A DNA stretch of 63,191 bases from Porticoccaceae bacterium (GTDB taxonomy: Bacteria > Pseudomonadota > Gammaproteobacteria > Pseudomonadales > Porticoccaceae), in contig PCCK01000063.1 of NCBI GenBank assembly GCA_002731695.1, positions 1-63,191 of the forward strand, in the 5' to 3' direction. The position numbers and the translations under genes were made by a program. Below are positions 18,691 to 26,851 of this stretch, piece by piece. Each line of letters opens with the position of its first letter. Position 1 is the stretch's first letter. Below the pieces are notes generated by a model. The model did not search any database, had not been told where the DNA came from, and saw only the letters and a list, made by a program, of their open reading frames with translations.

Positions 18691-18729
18691 GAAAGGATTA
18701 TTTTTTTTAAATGTTTTGGAGAAGAGGAT

Positions 18730-19782
18730 ATGCGTTACATCAATTTGGGGGCGAATGGCCCCCGAGTTTCGGCCGTTGGTTTAGGCACAATGACATGGGG
18801 ACAACAAAATAATGAGAGTGAAGCATTCGCACAGATGGATTTTGCAAAGTCGCGCGGCATTAATTTATTTGATGCGGCTGAGTTGTATCCGGTGCCGCCT
18901 AGTCCTGAGACTTACGGATTGACCGAGCGCTACATAGGGAATTGGTTAGCCTGTAGAGGTCGTAGGGATGAGGTAGTCTTGGCTACAAAGGTAATTGGTA
19001 GATCAACTGGCCTAAATACCCCCCACGCCGCATATATCAGAGGTGGTTCGAATTTAAATCGCGACAATATTAGGAGAGCAGTAGAGGGCTCGTTGGTGCG
19101 CCTCCGTACCGATTATCTTGACCTTTACCAAGTCCATTGGCCTGAGAGAGACTGTAACGTTTTTGGGAAGCGAGGTTACCTTCATAATCCTAAAAATGAT
19201 GGTGTGACTATTCTTGAAACCTTGGAGGCGTTGGGTGAATTAGTGAATGAAGGGCTGGTTAAGTATGTTGGTATTTCTAATGAGACGTCGTGGGGCCTAA
19301 TGGAATATCTTCGCTGTTCAGACAAACATCACTTACCCAGAATCGTTAGTTTACAGAATCCCTATAATTTGCTAACGCGGCAATACGAAATTGGTTTAGC
19401 TGAGATGAGTCTCAGGGAGTCGGTCGGGTTGCTAGCGTATTCACCGATGGCCTTTGGGGTTTTGAGTGGGAAATATTTGCACAAGAATATGCCAGAGAAT
19501 TCCCGCTTGGCGCTTTTTAAACGCTTTTCCAGATATAGCAGCGCATCAGTATATTCCGCAACAGAAGCATATGCAGAGATTGCTCGAAAACATGGCTTAT
19601 CTCTAGCTCAGATGTCGTTAGCTTTTGTTCTTCAACAACCTTTTTTGGGTAGTTGCTTGATTGGCGCAACCAGTATTCGGCAGCTCCAAGAAAATATAGA
19701 TGCTCATTCAGTTAGTCTCTCAGCGGAGATTTTGAAAGATATAGAGGAGGTATACTCTTGTTACCCAGATCCCGCAGTCTAG
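18730..19782 (+). CDS. Aldo/keto reductase (Tas-like)
   Basis: NADPH-dependent oxidoreductase, 350 residues, closest in pattern to E. coli Tas. The start ATG at 18730 has GAAGAGG (18721-18727) just upstream; the open frame extends 60 bases further but that part is not family-like. Catalytic tetrad candidates are Asp and Tyr in LFDAAELYP, Lys in VVLATKV, and His in YQVHWPERD. GLVKYVGISNE and LLAYSPMAFGVLSGKY are family signatures. It stands alone on the plus strand between metX and yggT, interrupting a block otherwise transcribed leftward. Substrate unknown. Confidence 0.92.
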   Translation: MRYINLGANGPRVSAVGLGTMTWGQQNNESEAFAQMDFAKSRGINLFDAAELYPVPPSPETYGLTERYIGNWLACRGRRDEVVLATKVIGRSTGLNTPHAAYIRGGSNLNRDNIRRAVEGSLVRLRTDYLDLYQVHWPERDCNVFGKRGYLHNPKNDGVTILETLEALGELVNEGLVKYVGISNETSWGLMEYLRCSDKHHLPRIVSLQNPYNLLTRQYEIGLAEMSLRESVGLLAYSPMAFGVLSGKYLHKNMPENSRLALFKRFSRYSSASVYSATEAYAEIARKHGLSLAQMSLAFVLQQPFLGSCLIGATSIRQLQENIDAHSVSLSAEILKDIEEVYSCYPDPAV

Positions 19783-19795
19783 TAAAAAAATTAGA

Positions 19796-20368
19796 TCAAA
19801 ATAAAATTGACTCTATCGTGTATTTAAATGTTGGTAAGATTCTATCCCTAATTATTATGAGGCCAATTAGAGCAACCATCGATGAAATGTCGAGAATTCC
19901 TATCGGAGGAATTAGGCGTCTAAACGGGCTAATATAAGGTTCCACTATCTGACTTATCAGGCTTACATGAGGATGCTGTAGCGCATCTAGCCAGCTAGCA
20001 ACAGCTATAATGATTATTCCCCAAAAATAAATATCTACTACGCTTACAATAACCTCATAAATTGAAATAAGAAAATAACTTGGAAGTTCGATGAAAAGTC
20101 TCTGACCTGTCGATATCAAAATGCAAATGTATATCCACTTGAACACAAACGCTCCCATCAATGCAGCTGTGTTAAAAGTGCCTAGGGTGGGAAAGAATCG
20201 ATGAAGAGGTTCAACTAAAGGAGCGGTGATTCTGAAAATTGCTTGGGCTAGCGGATTAAAAAAGTCTGCTTGGACCCATTGTAAAAGAAGACGCACTAGC
20301 ATAAAAAAACTACATAATTGCAAAGCGATATGTATCAGGTTTAGGGCTAATTCGTTAAACGCGCTCAT
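19796..20368 (-). CDS. yggT: YggT family membrane protein
   Basis: 190 residues with two YGGT domains, each with two hydrophobic segments and an amphipathic stretch ending in a PL-like motif (PLVEPLHRFFPTLG at about 50-63 and VEPYISPFRRLIPPIG at about 140-155). The family is a small inner-membrane protein implicated in osmotic and ion homeostasis, with no firm biochemical role. It lies 28 bases after proC and is last in the yggS-proC-yggT cluster, a conserved arrangement. Confidence 0.9.
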   Translation of the reverse strand: MSAFNELALNLIHIALQLCSFFMLVRLLLQWVQADFFNPLAQAIFRITAPLVEPLHRFFPTLGTFNTAALMGAFVFKWIYICILISTGQRLFIELPSYFLISIYEVIVSVVDIYFWGIIIIAVASWLDALQHPHVSLISQIVEPYISPFRRLIPPIGILDISSMVALIGLIIIRDRILPTFKYTIESILF

Positions 20369-20396
20369 GCAAACTTACACCTTTTAAATAATTAGA

Positions 20397-21224
20397 TTAT
20401 TGTCCATATTCCTCTGAAAGTTTTTGCGCTCGCTCTAATGCTGCTTTCATTGCTTTAAAAATAAGTAGGTCTAGATTGCCGGCACGGAGTGTAGCTATGG
20501 CTTGCTCTGTCGTTCCACCCGGTGAAGTTACCTGACTTCGAAGCTCACCAACTTCTGAGTGCGAATTGAGTGCCATTTCAACCGAGCCTTTTGCAGTTTG
20601 TAATATTAGATTTTTTGCGACGCTAGGGCTAAGACCAAAATCTTCGGCAACTCGTTGCATTATCTCAAAAATAAGGAAAAAATACGCTGGAGAGCTTCCA
20701 GAAACTGCCGTAACCGAATCGATATCTTTCTCATTCTGAAGCCAACAGGTATAACCAACAGTGCTGAAAATACGTTCTACAATTGAACATTTTTCGATAG
20801 TTACATGTCGGTTAGCATGCATACCAGTAGCACCTAACATGAGCATTGTAGGCGTGTTCGGCATTGAACGAACAATTGGAATACTTCTACCGAACCATTT
20901 TTGTAGAGCACTTATAGGTACTCCTGCAGCAATGGAGACTACCACTGTCTGCACTTGTATCACTGAGGATAACTCTAAAACCACTTCCTTCAGTATTTGT
21001 GGTTTAACTGCGAGTACCACTATATCCGCATACCGGACAGCGGATTTGTTATCACTCATAAATTCAATCTGATGCTGTTTGCTGAGGCTGTTCTTGGCCG
21101 CTTCGCTTGGATCGCTGACAAGTATTTCTGTGCTTGGATAACCATTACCTATCAGTCCGTTTATCAAAGCGCAAGCCATATTTCCTCCGCCAATGAACGC
21201 GATTTTGTAGATGTCATCTGTCAA
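20397..21224 (-). CDS. proC: Pyrroline-5-carboxylate reductase ProC
   Basis: Last step of proline synthesis, NAD(P)H-dependent reduction of pyrroline-5-carboxylate. The Rossmann motif IAFIGGGNMACALINGL is at the N terminus; VVSIAAGVPISAL, RSMPNTP and the C-terminal signature LRSQVTSPGGTTEQAI match the family. 275 residues, as expected. The start is a TTG at 21224 with AGGAA about seven bases upstream. It begins ten bases after yggS. Confidence 0.95.
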   Translation of the reverse strand: MTDDIYKIAFIGGGNMACALINGLIGNGYPSTEILVSDPSEAAKNSLSKQHQIEFMSDNKSAVRYADIVVLAVKPQILKEVVLELSSVIQVQTVVVSIAAGVPISALQKWFGRSIPIVRSMPNTPTMLMLGATGMHANRHVTIEKCSIVERIFSTVGYTCWLQNEKDIDSVTAVSGSSPAYFFLIFEIMQRVAEDFGLSPSVAKNLILQTAKGSVEMALNSHSEVGELRSQVTSPGGTTEQAIATLRAGNLDLLIFKAMKAALERAQKLSEEYGQ

Positions 21225-21233
21225 TGTAGGTTC

Positions 21234-21941
21234 CTAATTTGTAGCGACTTTTAGTCGAGGACCAAAAATATCGCTTCCAACGCGCACGATAGTTGCCCCT
21301 TCGAGGATGGCGGCCTCTAAATCTTGTGACATCCCCATGGAGAGGGTATCTAATTTATCATTACTATCCAATCTATTATTGATTTCAGCAAATATATGAC
21401 GGAGTTTAGCGAAGCTCTTACGTTGATCTATCTCAATAATTTTGGATGCTGGTATCGCCATAAGACCTCGTAAATTTAATTGCGGTAGTTCAATAACCTG
21501 TTCAACTATCTTTGAAATTTCTTTGATCTTGAATCCAGATTTAGTTAACTCATCATCAATATTAATTTGAAGGCAGATATTTAAAGGCGGTAATTGAAGA
21601 TTTCGATGCGCACTCAAACGTTTTGCTATCTCGATTCTGTCTACGCTGTGTACCCAGTCAAAAAGTTCAGCTACCTGTCGGGTTTTATTTTTCTGTAATG
21701 TGCCGATGAAATGCCATTTTAAACCATCTAGATATACCTTTTTTATTTTTTCCTGCGCCTCTTGTAAGTAGTTTTCCCCGAAATCTATTATGTTCGAGGC
21801 AACTGCGACCCTGATATCATCAGCACTCCTTGTTTTGCTGACCGCTAGTAGTTTAATTTCACTAACCTCTCGCCCAGCTAGTTGAGCCGCGCTCGTGATA
21901 CGTTCTCTTACCCGCTCAACACGTTCTGTTATTAATGTCAT
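21234..21941 (-). CDS. yggS: PLP homeostasis protein YggS
   Basis: Pyridoxal phosphate-binding protein (PROSC/YBL036C family) that buffers PLP and affects amino-acid metabolism. The PLP lysine lies in LLAVSKTRSADDIR near residue 36; FGENYLQEAQEK, WHFIGTLQKNK and LSMGMSQDLEAAI are conserved. 235 residues. It heads the yggS-proC-yggT cluster. In Pseudomonas the next gene upstream is pilT; here a 108-base gap and ruvX follow instead. Confidence 0.94.
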   Translation of the reverse strand: MTLITERVERVRERITSAAQLAGREVSEIKLLAVSKTRSADDIRVAVASNIIDFGENYLQEAQEKIKKVYLDGLKWHFIGTLQKNKTRQVAELFDWVHSVDRIEIAKRLSAHRNLQLPPLNICLQINIDDELTKSGFKIKEISKIVEQVIELPQLNLRGLMAIPASKIIEIDQRKSFAKLRHIFAEINNRLDSNDKLDTLSMGMSQDLEAAILEGATIVRVGSDIFGPRLKVATN

Positions 21942-22049
21942 GGTAGCCTGAATACTCTATAGTTGGATCTAGGAATTAGGCTGTTACGCAAGTTTGTCGC
22001 AAAATGTATTCATTAGTGAAGTTCGCGAAAAATCAAGCACCATGTTCGG

Positions 22050-22469
22050 TTAGGGGTTGGATGCTGAAGAGGGCGCATTGAGCCATGTTTCAAGAATAAA
22101 AGCTGCAGCTAAATCATCGAGTTTCCCGCTGGGCCGGAATTTTGTTGCCTCATGGCTCGATAATCTTTCGTCTACCATGACGGCACGTTTATTGAATCTT
22201 GCTGAAAGCTGTCGAGCAAATTTTTTTGCTCGACCACTTAGTTCACCGTCTGAATCGTCCATGTTGAGTGGTAGGCCGATTACTAATAAATCAGGAGACC
22301 ACTCATCGATAATACGCGACACAGAGCGCCAGTCAGGCACTCCATTTTTTGCATTTAAAACAATTAGCGGTGTTGCAATCTTGGCAGTAATATTTGCAGT
22401 GGCAACACCTATCCGTTTGAGTCCAAAGTCAAAACCAATTAATGCCTGACAACGGGCATCTCTAGGCAT
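22050..22469 (-). CDS. ruvX: Holliday junction resolvase-like RuvX (YqgF)
   Basis: RNase H-fold nuclease family linked to 16S rRNA 5'-end maturation and proposed to resolve Holliday junctions. 139 residues. Acidic active-site residues are in LIGFDFGLKRIGVA, VDERLSSHEA and the C-terminal KLDDLAAAFILETWL. It overlaps algH by eight bases, the usual pairing. The pyr genes that follow ruvX in Pseudomonas are absent. Confidence 0.94.
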   Translation of the reverse strand: MPRDARCQALIGFDFGLKRIGVATANITAKIATPLIVLNAKNGVPDWRSVSRIIDEWSPDLLVIGLPLNMDDSDGELSGRAKKFARQLSARFNKRAVMVDERLSSHEATKFRPSGKLDDLAAAFILETWLNAPSSASNP

Positions 22470-23037
22470 GGCCAGAGATAAAAGAGAGCTTATTCATATC
22501 TATGCCGATAGAGGAGGCAGCAGCACGAGCTCTGTTTTCACATTCAGTATTAAAAATAATTGCTGAGTCGGCTGGAACTGTGAGCCAGCTATTTCGGACC
22601 AGCTCCTCTTCTAGCTGACCTGGCGCCCAGCTAGAATAACCAAGGGTTATTAACGAATGTTCCGGCCCATGACCTAGAGCGATATCGCTTAGAATGTCTT
22701 TTGAGGCCGTCAGGCTAATGTCTTCTGATATTTCTATAGTTGATTCCCATTTTTGGGTACAGTTCTGATGCAAAATAAAACCACGATCTCGTTGCACAGG
22801 ACCGCCAAAAAAAATAAGAGGAGTGCTCGTTATATCAGAGTACTCAAGTTGAAGTTGGTCGAAAATGGCCTTGACGGGGATATCCATCTGATTATTGACA
22901 ACTAAGCCCATTGCGCCTTCCTCGCTATGTTCGCATATGTATACTACCGCCTGAGAAAAGTGGGGGTCTTTGAGTCCAGGCATAGCAAGAAGAAAATGAT
23001 TCTTAAGACTGGGAAAGTCGCTTTTAGCATTATCCAT
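22462..23037 (-). CDS. algH: AlgH/YqgE family protein (DUF179)
   Basis: 191 residues, starting NHFLLAMPGLKDPHF with the HSEEGAMGLVVN signature, then FFGGPVQRDRGFILH and LGYSSWAPGQLEEEL. In Pseudomonas the locus was named for an effect on alginate regulation, but the biochemical function is unknown. The ATG at 23037 lies 81 bases after gshB in a very A/T-rich gap. It overlaps ruvX, suggesting an algH-ruvX transcription unit, possibly with gshB. Confidence 0.93.
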   Translation of the reverse strand: MDNAKSDFPSLKNHFLLAMPGLKDPHFSQAVVYICEHSEEGAMGLVVNNQMDIPVKAIFDQLQLEYSDITSTPLIFFGGPVQRDRGFILHQNCTQKWESTIEISEDISLTASKDILSDIALGHGPEHSLITLGYSSWAPGQLEEELVRNSWLTVPADSAIIFNTECENRARAAASSIGIDMNKLSFISGHA

Positions 23038-23118
23038 AGTATCAATATGAGGGTTTGTTTCGAAAAACTCAAGTGCAAATATACTATGTTTTTTAGAAAT
23101 CTAAATTTAAAATTTAAA

Positions 23119-24078
23119 TTACCTTTCTTTTTTTTCAAAAAGTTGTTTTTCTAACGCCTCAATAAACTGATCACAAATTTGCAAATTTGTTCCTCGTTCG
23201 ATCTCTCTTGCACACGTCGGGCTCGTAACATTAATTTCTGTTAAAAAATCCCCAATAATATCGAGGCCTACTAAGAGAAGGCCCCGCGATACCAAACTCG
23301 CGGCGATTTGACTCGCTATCCAATGGTCTCTTGCACTGAGAGGTTGAACGATTCCCTTGCCACCAGCCGCCAGATTGCCGCGGAAATCATTTTTGGTCGG
23401 AACTCGAGCCAGACAGTAAGGCACAACCTCACCGCCCACGATTAGGATCCGTTTATCACCAGCCGATATCTGAGGGATGTAACTCTGAGCCATGATCGTT
23501 TGATGACCATTTTTAGTGAGAGTTTCTAGAATTACATTTAAATTAGGGTCGTTTAATTTTACTCTAAAGATCGAACTGCCCCCCATGCCATCCAAAGGTT
23601 TCAAAACGGTATCATTATGCTTTATAACAAATTCTTTCAGACGCTTTTGATCACTACTTACTAATAGCGGTGGAGTATAGTCGGGATAATGAGTTGCGAA
23701 TATTTTTTCATTACAGTCTCGCAGAGAGCTAGGTCTATTCGTCACCAGGCAACCACGCTTTTCAGCGGCTTCTAAAATATAAGTTGAGTAGAGGTACTCA
23801 TTATCAAATGGAGGGTCTTTCCGCATGAGTACGACGTTGAGCTCCGATAGTGGCCTCGACTGAGACGCCCCCAAAGAGTACCAAAGATTTGAATTGTCGA
23901 ATACTTTGAGCGGCCGCATCTCGGCAAAAGGCTCACTATCCCTCATAAATAACTGATTTTGTAACGTGTAGAACAATTGGAAATTTGCCCGTTGGGCAGC
24001 CATCAGTAGACCAAGAGTGGTATCCTTAGCAAAGTTGACCATCTCAATGGGATCCATGACAACACATAGGCTTTTCAC
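23119..24078 (-). CDS. gshB: Glutathione synthetase GshB
   Basis: ATP-grasp enzyme joining gamma-glutamylcysteine and glycine, the second step of glutathione synthesis. 319 residues (E. coli 316). It has the N-terminal VVMDPIEMVNFAKDTTLGL, the RKDPPFDNEYLYSTYILE segment, the ATP-binding VLKPLDGMGGSSIFRV loop and the C-terminal GLDIIGDFLTEINVTSPT motif. It starts at GTG 24078; GGAG lies eleven bases upstream. A candidate promoter is at 24123-24150. gshA is encoded 17 kb away on the same strand. Confidence 0.96.
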   Translation of the reverse strand: MKSLCVVMDPIEMVNFAKDTTLGLLMAAQRANFQLFYTLQNQLFMRDSEPFAEMRPLKVFDNSNLWYSLGASQSRPLSELNVVLMRKDPPFDNEYLYSTYILEAAEKRGCLVTNRPSSLRDCNEKIFATHYPDYTPPLLVSSDQKRLKEFVIKHNDTVLKPLDGMGGSSIFRVKLNDPNLNVILETLTKNGHQTIMAQSYIPQISAGDKRILIVGGEVVPYCLARVPTKNDFRGNLAAGGKGIVQPLSARDHWIASQIAASLVSRGLLLVGLDIIGDFLTEINVTSPTCAREIERGTNLQICDQFIEALEKQLFEKKER

Positions 24079-24122
24079 TTTTTTTTAAACTCCAAATCGG
24101 ATTGTAAAAATGGTAGATCGGA

Positions 24123-24150
24123 ATAATATCGCGCCATTGTGGGATTGCAA
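24123..24150 (-). promoter_or_regulatory. Candidate gshB promoter
   Basis: On the minus strand, TTGCAA (24145-24150), 16 bases, TATTAT (24123-24128). The predicted start is near 24116, giving a leader of about 40 bases. Confidence 0.42.
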
Positions 24151-24152
24151 GA

Positions 24153-24212
24153 GCGAGTCTCATCGATTTCTTTAAACTCATCCTTGAAAAGGTTTAATTA
24201 TTTAAGACTCGC
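24153..24212. other. Nested inverted repeat in the gshB/rpe spacer
   Basis: Outer arms GCGAGTCT (24153-24160) and AGACTCGC (24205-24212) are perfect. Inside are TTAAA (24172-24176) / TTTAA (24193-24197) and CCTT (24182-24185) / AAGG (24189-24192), all correctly nested. It lies upstream of both divergent genes, outside the predicted gshB transcript. It could be a structured RNA segment or a compound binding site. The rest of 24079-24456 holds only the gshB promoter and no gene I can support. Confidence 0.4.
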
Positions 24213-24457
24213 GTAGAGTATGTATGATTTCTTCCCAAGTAGCGGGGGTAAACAATGGGAAACGCTACAGCACAGTATCAATTTGGCAAATATCGTAACT
24301 AACGCAAAGCGTGTATTTCGATGAAGTCTTCTGATTGTGAGTAAATTAGCATTGAGGTTCCGAGTATAACTGCTAAAGTAACAGACCTTTTGTGATGACA
24401 TTATTAGCCATGAAACATCCTGTTTGGCGCATCGGGGCAGGTGATTGCAGTTATTAA

Positions 24458-24525
24458 AAGCTTAACTCTCGCACCATAAGCGGGGAGTGAAGTAAGGTTT
24501 TCTTAGTTAGAGCTTTTTTGTTTTT
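24458..24525 (+). terminator. Terminator-like hairpin in the rpe leader
   Basis: AAGCTTAACT (24458-24467) pairs with AGTTA-G-AGCTT (24505-24515) with one bulged G. An inner TCTCGC/GCGGGGA stem can form, and U-rich runs follow (24514-24519 and 24521-24525). The structure ends just before the rpe ribosome site GTGAGGAG (24526-24533). No plus-strand gene lies upstream for about 4.7 kb, so it either ends an unrecognised RNA or controls entry into rpe-trp. Confidence 0.5.
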
Positions 24526-24536
24526 GTGAGGAGTTT

Positions 24537-25217
24537 ATGGATCGTTACATAATTGCACCATCAATTTTGGCGGCGGATTTTTCTTGTCTTGGTGCTGAAG
24601 TTAAATCAGTGTTGTCAGCGGGAGCGGACGTTATACACTTCGACGTGATGGATAATCATTACGTGCCAAATTTGAGTATAGGTCCAATGGTGTGCGAGGC
24701 CCTCAGAAAAGCAGGGGTAACTGCTCCAATTGATGTTCACCTTATGGTTCGGCCCGTTGATGAAATGATTCGTATGTTCGCCGATGTTGGCGCAACATAT
24801 ATTTCTTTTCATCCGGAGGCTTCAGATCATGTTGACCGATCTTTACAGTTAATTAATGAATTAGGTTGCAAAGCGGGACTGGTTTTTAATCCGGGTTCCA
24901 GTTTAGAAATACTTGATTGGTTGCTAGATCGTTTAGATATCATCGTGCTTATGTCCGTCAACCCAGGATTTAGTGGGCAGAGGTTTCTTACCCATATACT
25001 GAATAAGATCCGTTTAGTAAGAGACCTTATTAACTCCAGTGATAGGGATATTCTTTTAGAGGTTGACGGTGGAATTTGTTTAGAAAATATTGCAGATGTA
25101 GCAGCTGCTGGGGCGGATATGTTTGTCGCCGGTTCTGCAATCTTTGGGTCACAAGACTATTCTGAGGTTATATTACAGATGCGTGCTGCGCTTGAGCAGG
25201 CGGTGAGACTGAAATAG
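24537..25217 (+). CDS. rpe: Ribulose-phosphate 3-epimerase
   Basis: Pentose-phosphate enzyme interconverting ribulose 5-phosphate and xylulose 5-phosphate. TIM barrel of 226 residues: [10 protein letters not shown] at the N terminus, metal-site residues in [15 protein letters not shown] and [18 protein letters not shown], and the phosphate-binding EVDGGI and [13 protein letters not shown] motifs. GTGAGGAG precedes the ATG. In Pseudomonas rpe is followed by gph and then trpE; here gph is missing and trpE follows after a 143-base attenuator-like gap. Confidence 0.96.
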   Translation: MDRYIIAPSILAADFSCLGAEVKSVLSAGADVIHFDVMDNHYVPNLSIGPMVCEALRKAGVTAPIDVHLMVRPVDEMIRMFADVGATYISFHPEASDHVDRSLQLINELGCKAGLVFNPGSSLEILDWLLDRLDIIVLMSVNPGFSGQRFLTHILNKIRLVRDLINSSDRDILLEVDGGICLENIADVAAAGADMFVAGSAIFGSQDYSEVILQMRAALEQAVRLK

Positions 25218-25288
25218 TGAAAACTTTGTTCAAAGGTGACTTGTAAATTTAGCATTGTTAAACTTTTGGCCCCCTTTTATTGAGGAGA

Positions 25289-25312
25289 ATCTCGTGTTAG
25301 AGATCTTTTTTT
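25289..25312 (+). terminator. Attenuator-like terminator before trpE
   Basis: ATCTC (25289-25293), loop GTGTTA, GAGAT (25300-25304), then C and seven T (25306-25312). The stem is short (5 bp), so efficiency is uncertain. AGGAGA just upstream (25283-25288) can pair with TCTCCT (25314-25319), giving a competing fold. The loop holds the GTG of an 18-codon frame whose ribosome site lies just 5' of the stem. Confidence 0.45.
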
Positions 25313-25350
25313 GTCTCCTTTCACAATGTATAGTCTTTTTCCTTCGGTGA
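25294..25350 (+). CDS. Possible 18-residue leader peptide upstream of trpE
   Basis: GTG at 25294 is preceded by GAGGAG (25282-25287) at a six-base spacing, an excellent ribosome site. The frame encodes [18 protein letters not shown] and stops at TGA 25348-25350, inside the probable trpE ribosome site, so translation of the two could be coupled. It contains no Trp codon, unlike classical trp leader peptides, but has Phe pairs. It covers the terminator-like hairpin. It could also be a chance frame; no homologue is known to me. Confidence 0.35.
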   Translation: MLEIFFCLLSQCIVFFLR

Positions 25351-25360
25351 GGTGGATCAG

Positions 25361-26851
25361 GTGAATCCCAGAGAATTCGAGAGCTACACAAAATCAAAAT
25401 ATAACCGAGTTCCGATTGTACGTGAAGTGGTTGCTGACCTTGAGACTCCCCTCACTATCTATTTAAAACTGGCCAACAATAAGAATTCCTATCTTTTTGA
25501 ATCGGTGCAGGGCGGTGAAAAATGGGGAAGATACTCCCTCATTGGGTTGCGATCAGAAACTACTATGATGATTTCGGGATATCGTGTGAAGATAACTCGC
25601 AATGGGAAGTGCAGCAGTAGTTACCAAACAAAAGATCCACTATCTGAAGTGGAGGCTTTTCGCAAGTCTTTTAGGGTACCTGAACTACCTAATTTGCCTC
25701 GTTTTTGTGGCGGACTGGTGGGCTACTTTGGATATGATACTGTGCGCTATGAAGAGCCTATTTTGTCAAAGTCTACTCCACACGATGCTCTTGGACTTCC
25801 TGATATCTTTCTAATGGATTCTAATGAGATCGTTGTTTTTGATAATCTTAAGGGAACGCTCTTTATTATTGTGCATGCTGATCCAGCCGAGTGCGATGCT
25901 CTGGTTAAAGCAACCACTCGTTTAGACGAATTACAAGGGCGAATGAAACTTCCCATCCCAAAACTTCCAGAACTTAATTTAGATGGTGATCCATCAGTGG
26001 ATTTTATCTCTAGTTTTGAGAAAACTGACTATATAGCGGCTGTTAAACGAGCAAAGGAGTACATTGTCGCCGGAGATATTATGCAAGTGGTGCCATCACA
26101 ACGTTTATCCGCACCATTTTCTGCTCCAGCAATTAATCTCTACCGAGCGCTGAGACTATTTAATCCATCCCCGTATTTGTACTATCTTCAATTAGAAATC
26201 TGCCAAATAGTTGGTTCGTCGCCGGAAGTTTTAGCTAGAGTAGAGGATGGCTTGTTGACTGTTCGACCAATAGCTGGAACTAGACCTCGCGGCGAAAACA
26301 GGTTCCAAGACGAAAAATTAGAGGAGGAAATGCTTTCGGATCCAAAAGAGTTAGCAGAGCATTTAATGCTCATTGATCTGGGTCGTAATGATGTGGGGCG
26401 GGTAAGTTTATCTGGAAGTGTCGATGTTACTGAGAAGATGGTTGTTGAGCGATATTCACATGTCATGCATATTACCTCAAATGTTGTTGGGCAAATAAAG
26501 CCCGAGCTAGGACCACTTGACATTATCCGAGCAACTTTACCTGCTGGAACGTTAAGTGGCGCTCCAAAGATTCGCGCAATGCAAATCATCGATGAGCTCG
26601 AGCCTGTAAAGAGGAATATCTATGGAGGAGCTATCGGTTATATTGGTTGGAATGGCAATGTTGATACTGCCATCGCGATTCGAACGGCGGTGATAAAGGA
26701 TGACACTATTTATGTTCAAGCGGGAGGCGGAGTGGTAGCAGACTCTGATCCCGAGATGGAGTGGCAAGAAACTATGAACAAAGCAAAAGCGATCATAAAA
26801 GCCGCAGGTATGGCAAATGCAGGGAAAATTCATGATTCTTATGTTGGATAA
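25361..26851 (+). CDS. trpE: Anthranilate synthase component I
   Basis: Converts chorismate and ammonia to anthranilate, the first step of tryptophan synthesis. The frame is open to GTG 25352, but GTG 25361 has TGAGGTGG (25348-25355) five bases upstream and gives the family start [18 protein letters not shown], 496 residues. Conserved C-terminal motifs: [50 protein letters not shown] and [11 protein letters not shown]. The feedback-site LLESV-like motif appears as [16 protein letters not shown] near 45-60. It overlaps trpG by 20 bases. Confidence 0.96.
   Translation: MNPREFESYTKSKYNRVPIVREVVADLETPLTIYLKLANNKNSYLFESVQGGEKWGRYSLIGLRSETTMMISGYRVKITRNGKCSSSYQTKDPLSEVEAFRKSFRVPELPNLPRFCGGLVGYFGYDTVRYEEPILSKSTPHDALGLPDIFLMDSNEIVVFDNLKGTLFIIVHADPAECDALVKATTRLDELQGRMKLPIPKLPELNLDGDPSVDFISSFEKTDYIAAVKRAKEYIVAGDIMQVVPSQRLSAPFSAPAINLYRALRLFNPSPYLYYLQLEICQIVGSSPEVLARVEDGLLTVRPIAGTRPRGENRFQDEKLEEEMLSDPKELAEHLMLIDLGRNDVGRVSLSGSVDVTEKMVVERYSHVMHITSNVVGQIKPELGPLDIIRATLPAGTLSGAPKIRAMQIIDELEPVKRNIYGGAIGYIGWNGNVDTAIAIRTAVIKDDTIYVQAGGGVVADSDPEMEWQETMNKAKAIIKAAGMANAGKIHDSYVG

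Noticed and set aside
24220-24324. Plus-strand frame of 34 codons with one Trp, considered as a trp leader peptide
   Set aside because: Only a single TGG, no ribosome site, and it lies about 130 bases before the terminator, too far for classical ribosome-stalling attenuation.
24198-24401. Minus-strand frame of 67 codons in the gshB/rpe spacer
   Set aside because: Composition is not protein-like for this genome, it has no ribosome site, and it overlaps the nested inverted repeat; likely chance.
25218-25290. Classical trpL leader peptide with tandem Trp codons before trpE
   Set aside because: The gap contains only one TGG triplet and no start-stop frame that includes it.
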